The position numbers and the translations under genes are program-made. A stretch of DNA of 64,000 nucleotides from CADCTP01 sp963849885 (GTDB lineage: Bacteria; Actinomycetota; Actinomycetes; Mycobacteriales; CADCTP01), in assembly GCA_963849885.1 (NCBI GenBank), contig CAWKIV010000010.1, forward strand, positions 124,001 through 188,000. Direction: 5' to 3'. Within the stretch, counting starts at the first letter, position 1, and every line of letters starts with the position of its first letter. Below, in pieces: positions 17,093 through 25,563 of the stretch. Below the pieces are notes generated by a model. The model had not been told where the DNA came from. It saw only the letters and a program-made list of their open reading frames with translations, and made no database searches.

Positions 17093-18889
17093 TCAAAGCC
17101 GGCCCCGGACGGTCCACAGCTCGGGGAAGAAGCGGTGCCCGGCGATCCGGCGCAGCCACTGCACCCCGCCGGTGCCGCCGGTGCCGGGCTTCGGGCCGAT
17201 CACCTTCTCCACGGTGAGCAGGTGCTGCAGCCGCCACGCGGAGAACCGCTCGGCCACCCCGACCAGCGCCTCGGCCAGCTGGTAGAGCTCGTTGTCCGGG
17301 CGGGGGTCGGCGTACGCCGCCGCCCACGCCTCCTCGACCGCCGGGTGCGGCTCGTACGGCAGCGACCAGTCCCGCTGCACGACCTCCGGCGGCAGCGCCG
17401 CCCCGCGCCGGTGCAGCAGCAGCAGCGCCTCGTCGTACAGGCCGCGGGAGCGGAAGTCGGCCAGCACGTCCCGGTAGACGTGCGGCACGCCGCGGTGCGG
17501 CCGGGTCATCGCCTCGACCTTGTTGCCGAGCACGAACTCCAGCCGCCGGTACATGTACGACTGGAAGCCGGACGCCTCGCCCAGGTGGTCGCGGAACGCG
17601 GCGAACTCGGTCGGGCTGAGCGTGTCCAGCACGCTCCAGGTGGCGGCGAGCAGCTCGAAGATCCGCTGGGTGCGCTGCAGGGTGGCCACCGCCGCCCGCA
17701 CCTCGTCGTCCCGCAGCTGGTGCTGGGCCCGGCGCAGCTCGGTGTGCAGCAGCTTGAACAGCAGCTCCTTGACCTGGCCCATGGCGTAGAAGGTCGGCTC
17801 GCCCGGGGCGTCGGTGCGGTGGTGCTGCAGGGACAGCAGCACGTCGATGCTCTGGTAGTCGATGTACGGCGTGCTGCCGGCCGGGAAGTCCGTGGTCGGG
17901 CGGCCGCCGGTCCGCTCGGCCCGGGCCCGCCGCTCCGCGTCCGACGAGACACCGATGTCCGGCACGGTGCCGCCCCCGGCCCCCGCCCCGGGCGCGGCGA
18001 GCGGCAGCCCGGACCGGGTCAGCACCTCCCGGCCCAGCGCGGTGTCCGGGTCGGCCAGCCGGAAGGGCAGGTCGAAGTGGTCGCACTCGGCCACCACCAG
18101 GTCGGCCACCTCGACCCCGGCCGCCTTCAGGCCCGCGACCAGCTCGTCCTGCTGCCGGACGAACTCGCCGGTCTCGGCGCCGCCGCGGGCGACCACGACC
18201 GGCGGCAGCACCTGCCGGTCCGGCCCGCGGAGCAGCCGCAGCGGGCTCAGCTCCCGGGCGGTGTCCGGGTCCAGCCCGAGCGGCTCGTTGACGTACGTCC
18301 CGGTGATCGGCTCCAGGTCGTAGATCCCGCTGAGCAGCACCGCGCCGGCCAGCCGGCCGGCCAGGTCGGGGTCGGCCAGCGCCATCGCGACCAGGTGGGC
18401 GCCGGCCGAGCTGCCGCTGACCACCACCCGGGCCGGGTCCACGCCCAGCCCGGGCGCCGCGTCCAGCAGCATGCGCAGCGCCCGGCGGACCATGCCCACG
18501 ATCGCGTCCAGCCGGTACGCCGGCGCCAGCCCGTAGCCGACCGCGGCGAACGCGCCGCCGCGGCGGAGGAAGCCCGGCGCGGCGAAGGCGGACTCCCGCC
18601 GGCTGAGCTCCTGCCAGTAGCCGCCGTGCACGAAGACGTGCAGCGGCGCCGGCCCCGGGCCGGCGGCCGGGAAGAGGTCGACCGCCTCGGCCGGGTCGTC
18701 GCCGTACCGGAGCGTCCGCCACGGGTGCTCGTCCCGGGCCTGCGCGCTGCGCCGGCCGTACTCGGCCAGCGTGAAGGCGAAGTCCGGGGCCCGGGAGCTG
18801 GGCGAATACTCCAGGTCCAGGGTGGCGCGGTCCCACCCCCGCCAGCCGGGCGGCGTCCGCTCCCCCCGCGGGCGCTCGGGCGAGCTCAT
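17093..18889 (-). CDS. Kynurenine formamidase-tryptophan 2,3-dioxygenase fusion
   Basis: 598 residues. Residues about 1-300 form an alpha/beta hydrolase of the arylformamidase type: oxyanion motif HGGYW (88-92), nucleophile elbow GSSAG (Ser161), His271. Residues about 340-598 are a heme tryptophan 2,3-dioxygenase: Tyr342/Tyr345, SGFQSYMYRR (substrate-carboxylate Arg), heme ligand His556 and GTGG (569-572). The usual active-site His (Xanthomonas His55) is Gly371; some actinobacterial homologues and IDO also lack it. Together they would convert Trp to N-formylkynurenine and then kynurenine. No kynureninase is nearby. A GTG at codon 309 leaves open two separate genes. ATG overlaps the previous stop. 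Confidence 0.85.
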   Translation of the reverse strand: MSSPERPRGERTPPGWRGWDRATLDLEYSPSSRAPDFAFTLAEYGRRSAQARDEHPWRTLRYGDDPAEAVDLFPAAGPGPAPLHVFVHGGYWQELSRRESAFAAPGFLRRGGAFAAVGYGLAPAYRLDAIVGMVRRALRMLLDAAPGLGVDPARVVVSGSSAGAHLVAMALADPDLAGRLAGAVLLSGIYDLEPITGTYVNEPLGLDPDTARELSPLRLLRGPDRQVLPPVVVARGGAETGEFVRQQDELVAGLKAAGVEVADLVVAECDHFDLPFRLADPDTALGREVLTRSGLPLAAPGAGAGGGTVPDIGVSSDAERRARAERTGGRPTTDFPAGSTPYIDYQSIDVLLSLQHHRTDAPGEPTFYAMGQVKELLFKLLHTELRRAQHQLRDDEVRAAVATLQRTQRIFELLAATWSVLDTLSPTEFAAFRDHLGEASGFQSYMYRRLEFVLGNKVEAMTRPHRGVPHVYRDVLADFRSRGLYDEALLLLHRRGAALPPEVVQRDWSLPYEPHPAVEEAWAAAYADPRPDNELYQLAEALVGVAERFSAWRLQHLLTVEKVIGPKPGTGGTGGVQWLRRIAGHRFFPELWTVRGRL

Positions 18890-20484
18890 GGCGCGGTGGC
18901 CAGCCGGGGCAGCTCGCCGGCGGCGATCCGGCGGGTCAGCTCGGGCCGGCGGATCTTCCAGGTCGAGGTGACCGGCAGATCCTCGAAGCGGCACTGCCAC
19001 GGCTCGGCCATCTTCGGCAGGTCCGCGGTGGCCCGGGTCCACGCCGCCTGGTCCAGCGGCCGGTCGCCCCGGGTGCAGACGACCGGCAGCGGCAGCCCGT
19101 CGCCCGGCACCAGCACCACCTCGACCAGCTGGTCCAGCCGCTCCATCAGCCGGTCCTCGACCGCGAGGTTGCTGTCCAGCCCGGTGCCCCGGTCGATCTC
19201 CCGGTCCAGCAGGTGGATGCAGCCCCAGCGGGACCGGTAGCCCATGTCGCCCATCCGCCACCAGTCCCCGCGCACCTGGCCGCGGAACCGCTCGTCCTGC
19301 CCCACGTAGGTGAGCGCGCGGCCGCGGGACCGGGCCTCGATGTAGCCGGGCTCGGTCGCGGACGGCTTCCGGCCGTTCGCCGGCACCACCCGCACCGCGG
19401 TGAAGCCGGTGTACGACATCCCGACGCACCGGCTGTCCGCGTGCCCGGCCCGGGCCTTCGTGTAGAGCCGGCCGGTGATCAGCCCGATCTCGGTCTGCCC
19501 GTAGCCCTGCGCGTACAGCGGGAAGCGCCGCTTGCTCGCCCCGAGCAGGGTGGCGATGGTGCGCGGGTGCGGCGCGTCGAAGCCGTTGATGAACAGCCGC
19601 ACCGAGGCCAGCGGCCGCAGCGGGTGGGTGGCCAGCTCCTCCCACCGGATGAAGATGTTGGGGTGCGCCTCCAGCGCGCCGGGCCGGAAGTCGGCCAGCA
19701 CCTCGGCGACGTTGTCCAGGGCGGGGTCGACCAGCAGCGCGGTCGGCATCCGCATCTCGGCCATCACCGCGAAGCCGGACACCATCCGGGCGTGCAGCAG
19801 CGACACGCACATCGCCATCGAGCCGCGGAAGCCGAACAGCCGGAACATCCGCTTCTGCTGCGGCACCTGGCCGCCGAGCGACCGGCGGCTCTGCACGGTC
19901 AGCTTCGGCACCCCGGTGGTGCCGGAGGTGTGCGTGATCAGCACCGGCTCCTCCGGGCCGGGCGTCACCGGCGTGACCGGGTCGGCGCCGGCCAGCGCCA
20001 CCAGCGAGGCGGTCCCGGCCGGCGGCTCGACGTCGGTGACCAGCACCGGGCCGCGGACCAGCCCGGCCAGCTCGGCTCCCGGCAGCACCGCCCGCAGCCG
20101 GGCCAGCGTGTCCGCGTCGGTGACCAGCCACGGCCGCTCCAGGGCGCGCAGCAGCGCGCCGACGATGTCCTCCGGCTGGGCCGCCGACACCATCGCCGGC
20201 ACCGCGCCCAGCCGGCCGGCCGCGGCGCCGAGCAGCACCAGGTCGACGGTGCTGGTCTTGCACATCGCCACCCGGTCGCCGGCCCGTACCCCGGCCGCGT
20301 GCAGCCGGGCGGCCAGGTCGTCGATGTGGTCGGCGACCCGGCCGAAGGTCAGCTCGACCCCGTCCTCGGGGAAGAGCACGAGCGGGCGGTCCAGCCGCAG
20401 CGGGGTGGACCCGGCGGCCCGGGCCCGGTCGGCCAGGTCGCCGGGGCCGAGCAGCCGGCCGGTGCGGGCGGTGAGACGGGTCAC
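18886..20484 (-). CDS. AMP-dependent acyl/aryl ligase (class I adenylate-forming), stand-alone
   Basis: 532 residues. Core motifs: LITHTSGTTGVPKLTVQSRR (P-loop A3), YGQTEIGLITG (A5), WWRMGDMGYRSRWGCIHLLDREID (A7/A8) and C-terminal STWKIRRPELTRR with the catalytic lysine. Activates a carboxylic acid as acyl-adenylate for transfer to CoA or a carrier protein; the substrate is not readable. Two free carrier proteins in the same operon are likely partners. GTG start overlaps the MMPL stop (GTGA). Confidence 0.85.
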   Translation of the reverse strand: MTRLTARTGRLLGPGDLADRARAAGSTPLRLDRPLVLFPEDGVELTFGRVADHIDDLAARLHAAGVRAGDRVAMCKTSTVDLVLLGAAAGRLGAVPAMVSAAQPEDIVGALLRALERPWLVTDADTLARLRAVLPGAELAGLVRGPVLVTDVEPPAGTASLVALAGADPVTPVTPGPEEPVLITHTSGTTGVPKLTVQSRRSLGGQVPQQKRMFRLFGFRGSMAMCVSLLHARMVSGFAVMAEMRMPTALLVDPALDNVAEVLADFRPGALEAHPNIFIRWEELATHPLRPLASVRLFINGFDAPHPRTIATLLGASKRRFPLYAQGYGQTEIGLITGRLYTKARAGHADSRCVGMSYTGFTAVRVVPANGRKPSATEPGYIEARSRGRALTYVGQDERFRGQVRGDWWRMGDMGYRSRWGCIHLLDREIDRGTGLDSNLAVEDRLMERLDQLVEVVLVPGDGLPLPVVCTRGDRPLDQAAWTRATADLPKMAEPWQCRFEDLPVTSTWKIRRPELTRRIAAGELPRLATAP

Positions 20485-22673
20485 GGTCGCTTCCCTGCGT
20501 AGGTCGGGGGCTGGTCGGGGGACGGGATCGCCGGCGGGGGGCCCTCGATCCGGCCCAGCCCGAGCCGGTCGTGCAGGCGGCGCAGGAAGCCCGGCGCCCA
20601 CCAGTTGTACGAGCCGAGCAGCGCCATCAGCGCCGGCACCAGCACCGCCCGGGCCAGGGTGGCGTCGACGGCGACGCCGAAGGCGGTGCCCACGCCCAGC
20701 TCCTTGATGGAGATCAGCCGGGACAGCACCAGCCCGCCGATGGCCACGCAGACCAGCGCGGCCGCCGAGGTGACGATCCGGCCGGTGCGGGCCAGCCCGA
20801 GCGCCACCGCCTCCCGGGTGTCGTGGCCGCGGTGGTGCTCCTCCTGGATCCGGCCGAGCAGGAAGACCTGGTAGTCCGTGGACAGGCCGAAGACGATGCA
20901 GGCCAGGATGATCGGCGTGGTCGACTCGATCGCGCCCTGCGAGGTGTAGCCGAGCGGCCCGGACAGCCGGCCGTCCTGGAAGAGGAGGACCAGCACGCCG
21001 AGCGCCGCGGTGATGGTCAGCACGTTGATCACCAGCGCCTTGATCGGCAGCACCGCCGAGCCGGTGAAGGCGAAGAGCAGCAGGAAGGTGGTCACGCAGA
21101 TGACCACCAGCGCCAGCGGCAGCCGGTCGGCGAGCGAGTCCTGCCGCTGCACGAAGTCGGCGGCCAGCCCGGTCATCCGCGTCTCGGGCCCGATCTCGAC
21201 GTCCGCCAGCCGCTCGACCGTCCGCTGCGCCTCCGGGGAGATCTGGTTGTCGGCCAGGTAGACGTCGACCTCCCACAGGTCCTGCTGCGGGTACGGCCGC
21301 GGCTGGGCGATGCCGGCCACCCCCTCGACGTCCCGGAGCCGGACCGCGTAGTCCTGCACCTCGCCCATGGCGTCCAGCGGCGCGTAGACCGCGATCCGGA
21401 CCGGCGTCGCCAGCGGCTCGGCGAAGTCGCGGGCGATCGCCTCGTCCACCTCGCCGGCGGAGAAGCTGCGCGGCAGCACGCTGGCGTCCACCCCGGCGAA
21501 GCGCACCCCGAGGAACGGCAGCCCGATCACGACCAGCACGGCCGCGGCGGCCAGCGCGCTCAGCGCCGGGCGGCGCATCACCCCGTGCGAGAAGCGATAC
21601 CACCGGCTGTCCCGGACGTCGGCCGGCTCCCGGTAGCGCAGCCGGGCCGGGGCCAGCGCGTTGACCCGGTGGCCGAGCAGCCGCAGCAGCGCCGGCAGCA
21701 GGCCGAGCGCGAAGAAGACCGAGGCGGCGGTGACCAGCACCCCGGCCCAGCCCATCGAGTAGAGGAAGCGCTGCGGGAACAGCAGCAGGGTGGCCAGCGC
21801 GACCGCGATGGTCAGCCCGCTGAACAGGATCGTCGGCCCGGTGGTGCGCAGCGTCCGGCGGACCGCCTCGGCCGGGTCGTCGGTCGCGGCCAGGTGTTCC
21901 CGGAAGCGGGACACCATCAGCAGGCTGAAGTCGATGGACAGGCCGAGGCTGAGCGCGAGCAGCAGGTTGAGCGAGAAGACCGACAGGTCGACCGCCTCGA
22001 CCAGCAGCCGCATGCCGAAGAGCGCGAAGCTGGACACCACCAGCGCGCCGAGCAGCGGCAGCGCCGCGGCCACCAGCCCGCGGAAGAAGACGAAGAGCAG
22101 GACTCCCATGATCGGGAAGGCGATCGACTCCGCCTTGGCCAGGTCCGTGCTGGACAGCTCGGCGATCTGGGTGTTGGCCACGGTCGGGCCGCCGAGCGTG
22201 ACCGCGTCCCGCAGCTGCGGGTCGTCCGCGACCGCCCGCTCCAGCGACTCGGCCGCCTCCTTCTCGTCCAGCCGGGACACCTGGGCCAGCACGTACGTGC
22301 TGCGGCGGTCCTCGGACACCAGCGCCGGCAGCTGGTCGCCGGCGTAGTCGACGACGCCGCGCACCTCCGGCCGGGACTCCAGCAGCGCGACCGCCCGGGT
22401 CACCGCCGCCGGCGGCGGCCCGGCCGGGTCGATCGGCTCCGGGGTCCGGATCAGCAGCACGTACCCCTGCTGGTAGTCGATGCCGGTCGCCCGCTCGAAG
22501 TCCACCCGGGCCTGCACGCCGGGCGCGCCCGGGTCGTCGTAGTCGGTCAGGTTGGTGGTGAGCAGCGCCTGCACGCTGCCGCCGATCCCGCCGGCGACCA
22601 GGAACAGCGCGGCGCCGACCAGGACGACCAGCCGGGCGCGGGTGGCGGCGAGCTTGGCGAGCAGGGCGAACAC
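20481..22673 (-). CDS. MMPL/RND-family exporter
   Basis: 730 residues with about 12 membrane helices in the RND repeat: one N-terminal helix, a large outside loop (about 40-165), five helices, then the same again. Family motifs GLSIDFSLLMVSRFREHL and GLSTDYQVFLLGRIQEEHHRG are present twice as expected. In actinobacteria such proteins export lipids and lipopeptides; here it is the likely exporter of the cluster product. GTG start 8 nt after a ribosome binding site formed by the previous stop codon (TGAGGAGAG). Confidence 0.9.
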   Translation of the reverse strand: MFALLAKLAATRARLVVLVGAALFLVAGGIGGSVQALLTTNLTDYDDPGAPGVQARVDFERATGIDYQQGYVLLIRTPEPIDPAGPPPAAVTRAVALLESRPEVRGVVDYAGDQLPALVSEDRRSTYVLAQVSRLDEKEAAESLERAVADDPQLRDAVTLGGPTVANTQIAELSSTDLAKAESIAFPIMGVLLFVFFRGLVAAALPLLGALVVSSFALFGMRLLVEAVDLSVFSLNLLLALSLGLSIDFSLLMVSRFREHLAATDDPAEAVRRTLRTTGPTILFSGLTIAVALATLLLFPQRFLYSMGWAGVLVTAASVFFALGLLPALLRLLGHRVNALAPARLRYREPADVRDSRWYRFSHGVMRRPALSALAAAAVLVVIGLPFLGVRFAGVDASVLPRSFSAGEVDEAIARDFAEPLATPVRIAVYAPLDAMGEVQDYAVRLRDVEGVAGIAQPRPYPQQDLWEVDVYLADNQISPEAQRTVERLADVEIGPETRMTGLAADFVQRQDSLADRLPLALVVICVTTFLLLFAFTGSAVLPIKALVINVLTITAALGVLVLLFQDGRLSGPLGYTSQGAIESTTPIILACIVFGLSTDYQVFLLGRIQEEHHRGHDTREAVALGLARTGRIVTSAAALVCVAIGGLVLSRLISIKELGVGTAFGVAVDATLARAVLVPALMALLGSYNWWAPGFLRRLHDRLGLGRIEGPPPAIPSPDQPPTYAGKRP

Positions 22674-22687
22674 GATGCGGACTCTCC

Positions 22688-22951
22688 TCAGGCGTCAGGA
22701 TGGTCGGGACGGTCGGGACGGTCGGCGAGGAAGCGGGCCAGCGAGCCGAGCGAGACCAGCGCCTCCGGCGGGGTCTCGTCGTCCCACTCGTGCCCGCAGC
22801 GGGCGGTCACCAGCGCGAGGAAGGACACCCAGCCGCCGGAGTCCAGGCCCAGCTCGCGCAGCGGCCGCTCCGGGTCCTCCGCGGGCGCCCGCACCGTGCC
22901 GCCGGTGGCCTCGGCGAGCAGGTCGGCCAGCGCGGCCGGGGTGACCGTCAC
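22688..22951 (-). CDS. Stand-alone acyl/peptidyl carrier protein
   Basis: 87 residues. LRELGLDSGGWVSFLALVTARCG contains the LGLDS phosphopantetheine site (Ser about 38). The C-terminus is Asp/Pro/Arg-rich. Presumably carries an acyl or aryl unit loaded by one of the operon's ligases. GTG start overlaps the hydrolase stop (GTGA). Confidence 0.85.
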   Translation of the reverse strand: MTVTPAALADLLAEATGGTVRAPAEDPERPLRELGLDSGGWVSFLALVTARCGHEWDDETPPEALVSLGSLARFLADRPDRPDHPDA

Positions 22952-23817
22952 AGCGTGCCGGCCTCGACGTCGTCGACGAAGCGCTGCACCGACGCCTCGA
23001 AGTCGTGCGGGTTTTCCATCGTGGCGACGTGCCCGGCCCGCGGGATGACGTCCAGCTTGCCGCGCTGCAGCAGGCCGAGCGCGTCCTGGGCCTGGGAGGC
23101 GCTCCACATGAAGTCGCCGTCGCCGACCTGGAGCAGCACCGGGCAGCCGAGCCGGCGCAGCGGCTCCGGCCCGTCCTCGACCGGCAGCGACAGCTCGATG
23201 AACTCGCGCAGCTGCTCCTTGCGGTGCACCGAGCTGAACATCTGCCGCAGGCCGAGATAGCCGGCCACGCCCATGATCTCCTGGGTCTGCCCGCAGTACG
23301 CCTCGCCGTACATGTGCTGCCAGAGCCCGTCGGTGCCGTACGCGTCCAGGGTCTGCAGCCAGGCCTTGGTGATCATCTCGCGCCGGCGCGGACCGTACGG
23401 GGAGAAGGCCGGGGCCTGCATGACGCAGCCGGCGACCCGGTCCGGGTAGCGCAGCGCGAAGTCCCGGGCGATGAAGCAGGAGATCGAGCTGCCGAGCAGG
23501 TAGGTCCGCTCGACCTTGAGGTGGTCGAGCAGGCTGGCCAGGTCCTCGACCAGGTGGTCCCAGGTCAGCGGCACCGAGCCGGGCTTGGAGCCGCCCTGGT
23601 TGCGCAGGTCCCAGGCGATCACCCGGTTGCGCTCGGCCAGCTGGGTGCTGAAGCCGCGCCAGATCTGGGCCAGCAGGTAGAAGTTGTTGATCGTGGTGAC
23701 GACCGGAGCGCCGTCCTCGGTGCTGCCGTACGACTCGTAGTAGAGCTCGGCGCCGTCACCGGCCTGGACCAGCTCGTGGTCCTCGTACGGGATCTCGACT
23801 CCGGCGGTCGGGTCCAA
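22948..23817 (-). CDS. Alpha/beta hydrolase
   Basis: 289 residues. INNFYLLAQIWRGF, nucleophile elbow LGSSISCF (GxSxS in place of GxSxG), acid in VGDGDFMW, and catalytic PRAGHVATMENP His near the C-terminus. Could release or edit a carrier-bound or CoA-bound intermediate. The TTG start (23817) has GAGGAG 6 nt upstream, formed by the stop of the preceding gene. Confidence 0.85.
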   Translation of the reverse strand: MDPTAGVEIPYEDHELVQAGDGAELYYESYGSTEDGAPVVTTINNFYLLAQIWRGFSTQLAERNRVIAWDLRNQGGSKPGSVPLTWDHLVEDLASLLDHLKVERTYLLGSSISCFIARDFALRYPDRVAGCVMQAPAFSPYGPRRREMITKAWLQTLDAYGTDGLWQHMYGEAYCGQTQEIMGVAGYLGLRQMFSSVHRKEQLREFIELSLPVEDGPEPLRRLGCPVLLQVGDGDFMWSASQAQDALGLLQRGKLDVIPRAGHVATMENPHDFEASVQRFVDDVEAGTL

Positions 23818-23827
23818 CGGTCTCTCC

Positions 23828-25330
23828 TCAGTCGGTGCGGGGGCGGGTGACGTGCCGGGTGCGCAGGACGCGCTTGAGCGCCTTGCCGGCGCCGTTGCGG
23901 GGGATCTCCTCGATGAAGTGCAGCTCGGTCGGAACCTTGTAGCTTGCCAGCCGGCCGCGCAGGTCCCGGGTCAGGGCGGCCGCGGTGTCCCGGCCGTCCG
24001 GGGTGCCGTCGCGGAGCACCACGTACGCGACCGGGCTCTCGCCCCACTCCTCGTCCGGCACCCCGATGACGGCCGCGTCGGCGACCTCGGGCCGCTGCAG
24101 CAGGCGGCGCTCGATCTCGGCCGGGTACACGTTCTGCCCGCCGCGGATGAGCATGTCGGTGGCCCGGTCGACGAGGTAGACGTAGCCGTGCTCGTCCATC
24201 CAGCCGAGGTCGCCGGTGCGCAGCCAGCCGTGCCGGACCGCGGCCGCGGTGGCCTCCGGGTCCTCCCAGTACTCCCGCATCATCCCGGGGCCGCGGACGC
24301 ACACCTCCCCGATCTCGCGGACCGGCAGCTCGGCGCCGGCGGCGTCCTGCACCTGCACCAGCAGGCCGGGGATGCCGCGGCCACCGGGCCAGCTGTCCGC
24401 GTCCGGGGCCAGCTCGCCGGTGGACACGGTGGCGAACGGGCCGCCCATCTCGGTCATCCCGTAGACGTTGCGGAAGCGGCAGGGCAGCCGCTCGCCGGCC
24501 TCCCGCAGCAGCGCGGCCGAGATCGGCGCGGCCCCGTGCAGCACCTCGCGCAGCGAGCTGGTGTCGGTCCCGCCCAGCGCCCGCGTCTTGAGCAGGAAGC
24601 GCAGCATCTGCGGGACCAGCCAGACGTGGGTGACCCGGCTGCGCTCGATCTCGGCCAGCGCGCCCTGCGGGGTGAAGGACCGCAGCAGCACCACGGTGGC
24701 GCCGGCGGCCAGGTAGTTGACGGTGACCTGGATGCTGCCGTGGGAGAGCGGGTTGAGGTTGAGCAGCACCGTGTCCGGCTCGGCCCCGACCGCGGCCAGC
24801 CAGCCCAGCGACATCTGCATCATCGCCCGGTGGGTCTGCACCACCGCCTTGGGCCGGCCGGTGGTGGCCGAGGTGAGCAGGATCGCCATCGGGTCGTCCA
24901 GCCCGCCGCCGGTCAGGCCGCGCGGCGGCGGCCCCTTCACCGCGGCCTCGTACGCCGGGTCGTCGAAGCCGAGCACGTCGTCGGCCGGCAGCCCGGTCCG
25001 GTCCAGCAGCTCGGGCTCGCCGAGCACCGGCCGGACGCCGACCCGGGCGGTCACCTCGGCCAGCTCCTCCGCCGCCAGCGCGTGGTTGAGCGGCACGAAC
25101 GCGGCGCCCAGCCAGGTCGCCGCGAAGTACGTCTCCAGCACCTCCAGCCGGTTGCGGGACAGCACGCCGACGTGCCCGCCGGGGCCGACCCCGCGCTCGC
25201 GCAGCGCGCCGGCCAGCGCCCGGGACCGGGCGTCCAGCTCGGCCCAGGTCAGGCTGCGCTCGCCGTCCACGACGGCGAGCGCGCCGGCCCGCTGCTGCCG
25301 GTTGCGGGTGAGGATCTCGGCCAGCCACAC
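23828..25330 (-). CDS. Acyl-CoA synthetase-like AMP ligase, stand-alone
   Basis: 500 residues. MAILLTSATTGRPKAVVQTH (A3, with Ala for the usual Gly), NVYGMTEMGGPF, RTGDLGWMDEHGYVYLVDRATDMLIRGGQNVYPAEIE and NGAGKALKRVLR (catalytic Lys) are in order. It resembles long- or medium-chain and aryl CoA ligases. GTG start lies 2 nt beyond the small carrier-protein stop, so the two are surely coupled and the carrier may be its acceptor. Confidence 0.87.
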   Translation of the reverse strand: MWLAEILTRNRQQRAGALAVVDGERSLTWAELDARSRALAGALRERGVGPGGHVGVLSRNRLEVLETYFAATWLGAAFVPLNHALAAEELAEVTARVGVRPVLGEPELLDRTGLPADDVLGFDDPAYEAAVKGPPPRGLTGGGLDDPMAILLTSATTGRPKAVVQTHRAMMQMSLGWLAAVGAEPDTVLLNLNPLSHGSIQVTVNYLAAGATVVLLRSFTPQGALAEIERSRVTHVWLVPQMLRFLLKTRALGGTDTSSLREVLHGAAPISAALLREAGERLPCRFRNVYGMTEMGGPFATVSTGELAPDADSWPGGRGIPGLLVQVQDAAGAELPVREIGEVCVRGPGMMREYWEDPEATAAAVRHGWLRTGDLGWMDEHGYVYLVDRATDMLIRGGQNVYPAEIERRLLQRPEVADAAVIGVPDEEWGESPVAYVVLRDGTPDGRDTAAALTRDLRGRLASYKVPTELHFIEEIPRNGAGKALKRVLRTRHVTRPRTD

Positions 25331-25332
25331 GG

Positions 25333-25563
25333 TCAGTGCCCCCGATCGCCGGCCAACACCGCGTCGATGTCGGCGATGGTCCGGATGCTCTCCGCGGCGT
25401 CGCTGGACAGCGGCTGGCCCAGCTGCTCCTCGATCGCCAGGCTGACCCGGATCACGTCCCCGGAGTTGACCCCCGAGGTGAGCAGCAGGTCGGTGTCGGC
25501 CAGCGAGCCGACCAGCTCGGCGTCGCCGACGACGTCTTCGAGCAGCTTGCGTCCCGGGGTCAC
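25333..25563 (-). CDS. Small stand-alone carrier protein with non-canonical Ser site
   Basis: 76 residues, all helical: TDLLLTSGVNSGDVIRVSLAIEEQLGQPLSSDAAESIRTIADIDAVL. The pattern fits a carrier fold (compare DltC-like ...DSM...), with the modified Ser in GVNSGD instead of GxDSL. GTGA overlap with the transglutaminase-like gene. Confidence 0.75.
   Translation of the reverse strand: MTPGRKLLEDVVGDAELVGSLADTDLLLTSGVNSGDVIRVSLAIEEQLGQPLSSDAAESIRTIADIDAVLAGDRGH

Noticed and set aside
13869..18836. Very long open frames on the strand opposite or out of phase with the cluster genes (up to 1701 codons)
   Set aside because: They arise from extreme GC content; their translations are Arg/Gly/Ala-rich without motifs, whereas the overlapping frames contain complete enzyme families.
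17093..18889. Catabolic kynurenine operon
   Set aside because: No kynureninase or later pathway genes; flanking genes are carriers, ligases and an exporter, so a biosynthetic use is more likely.
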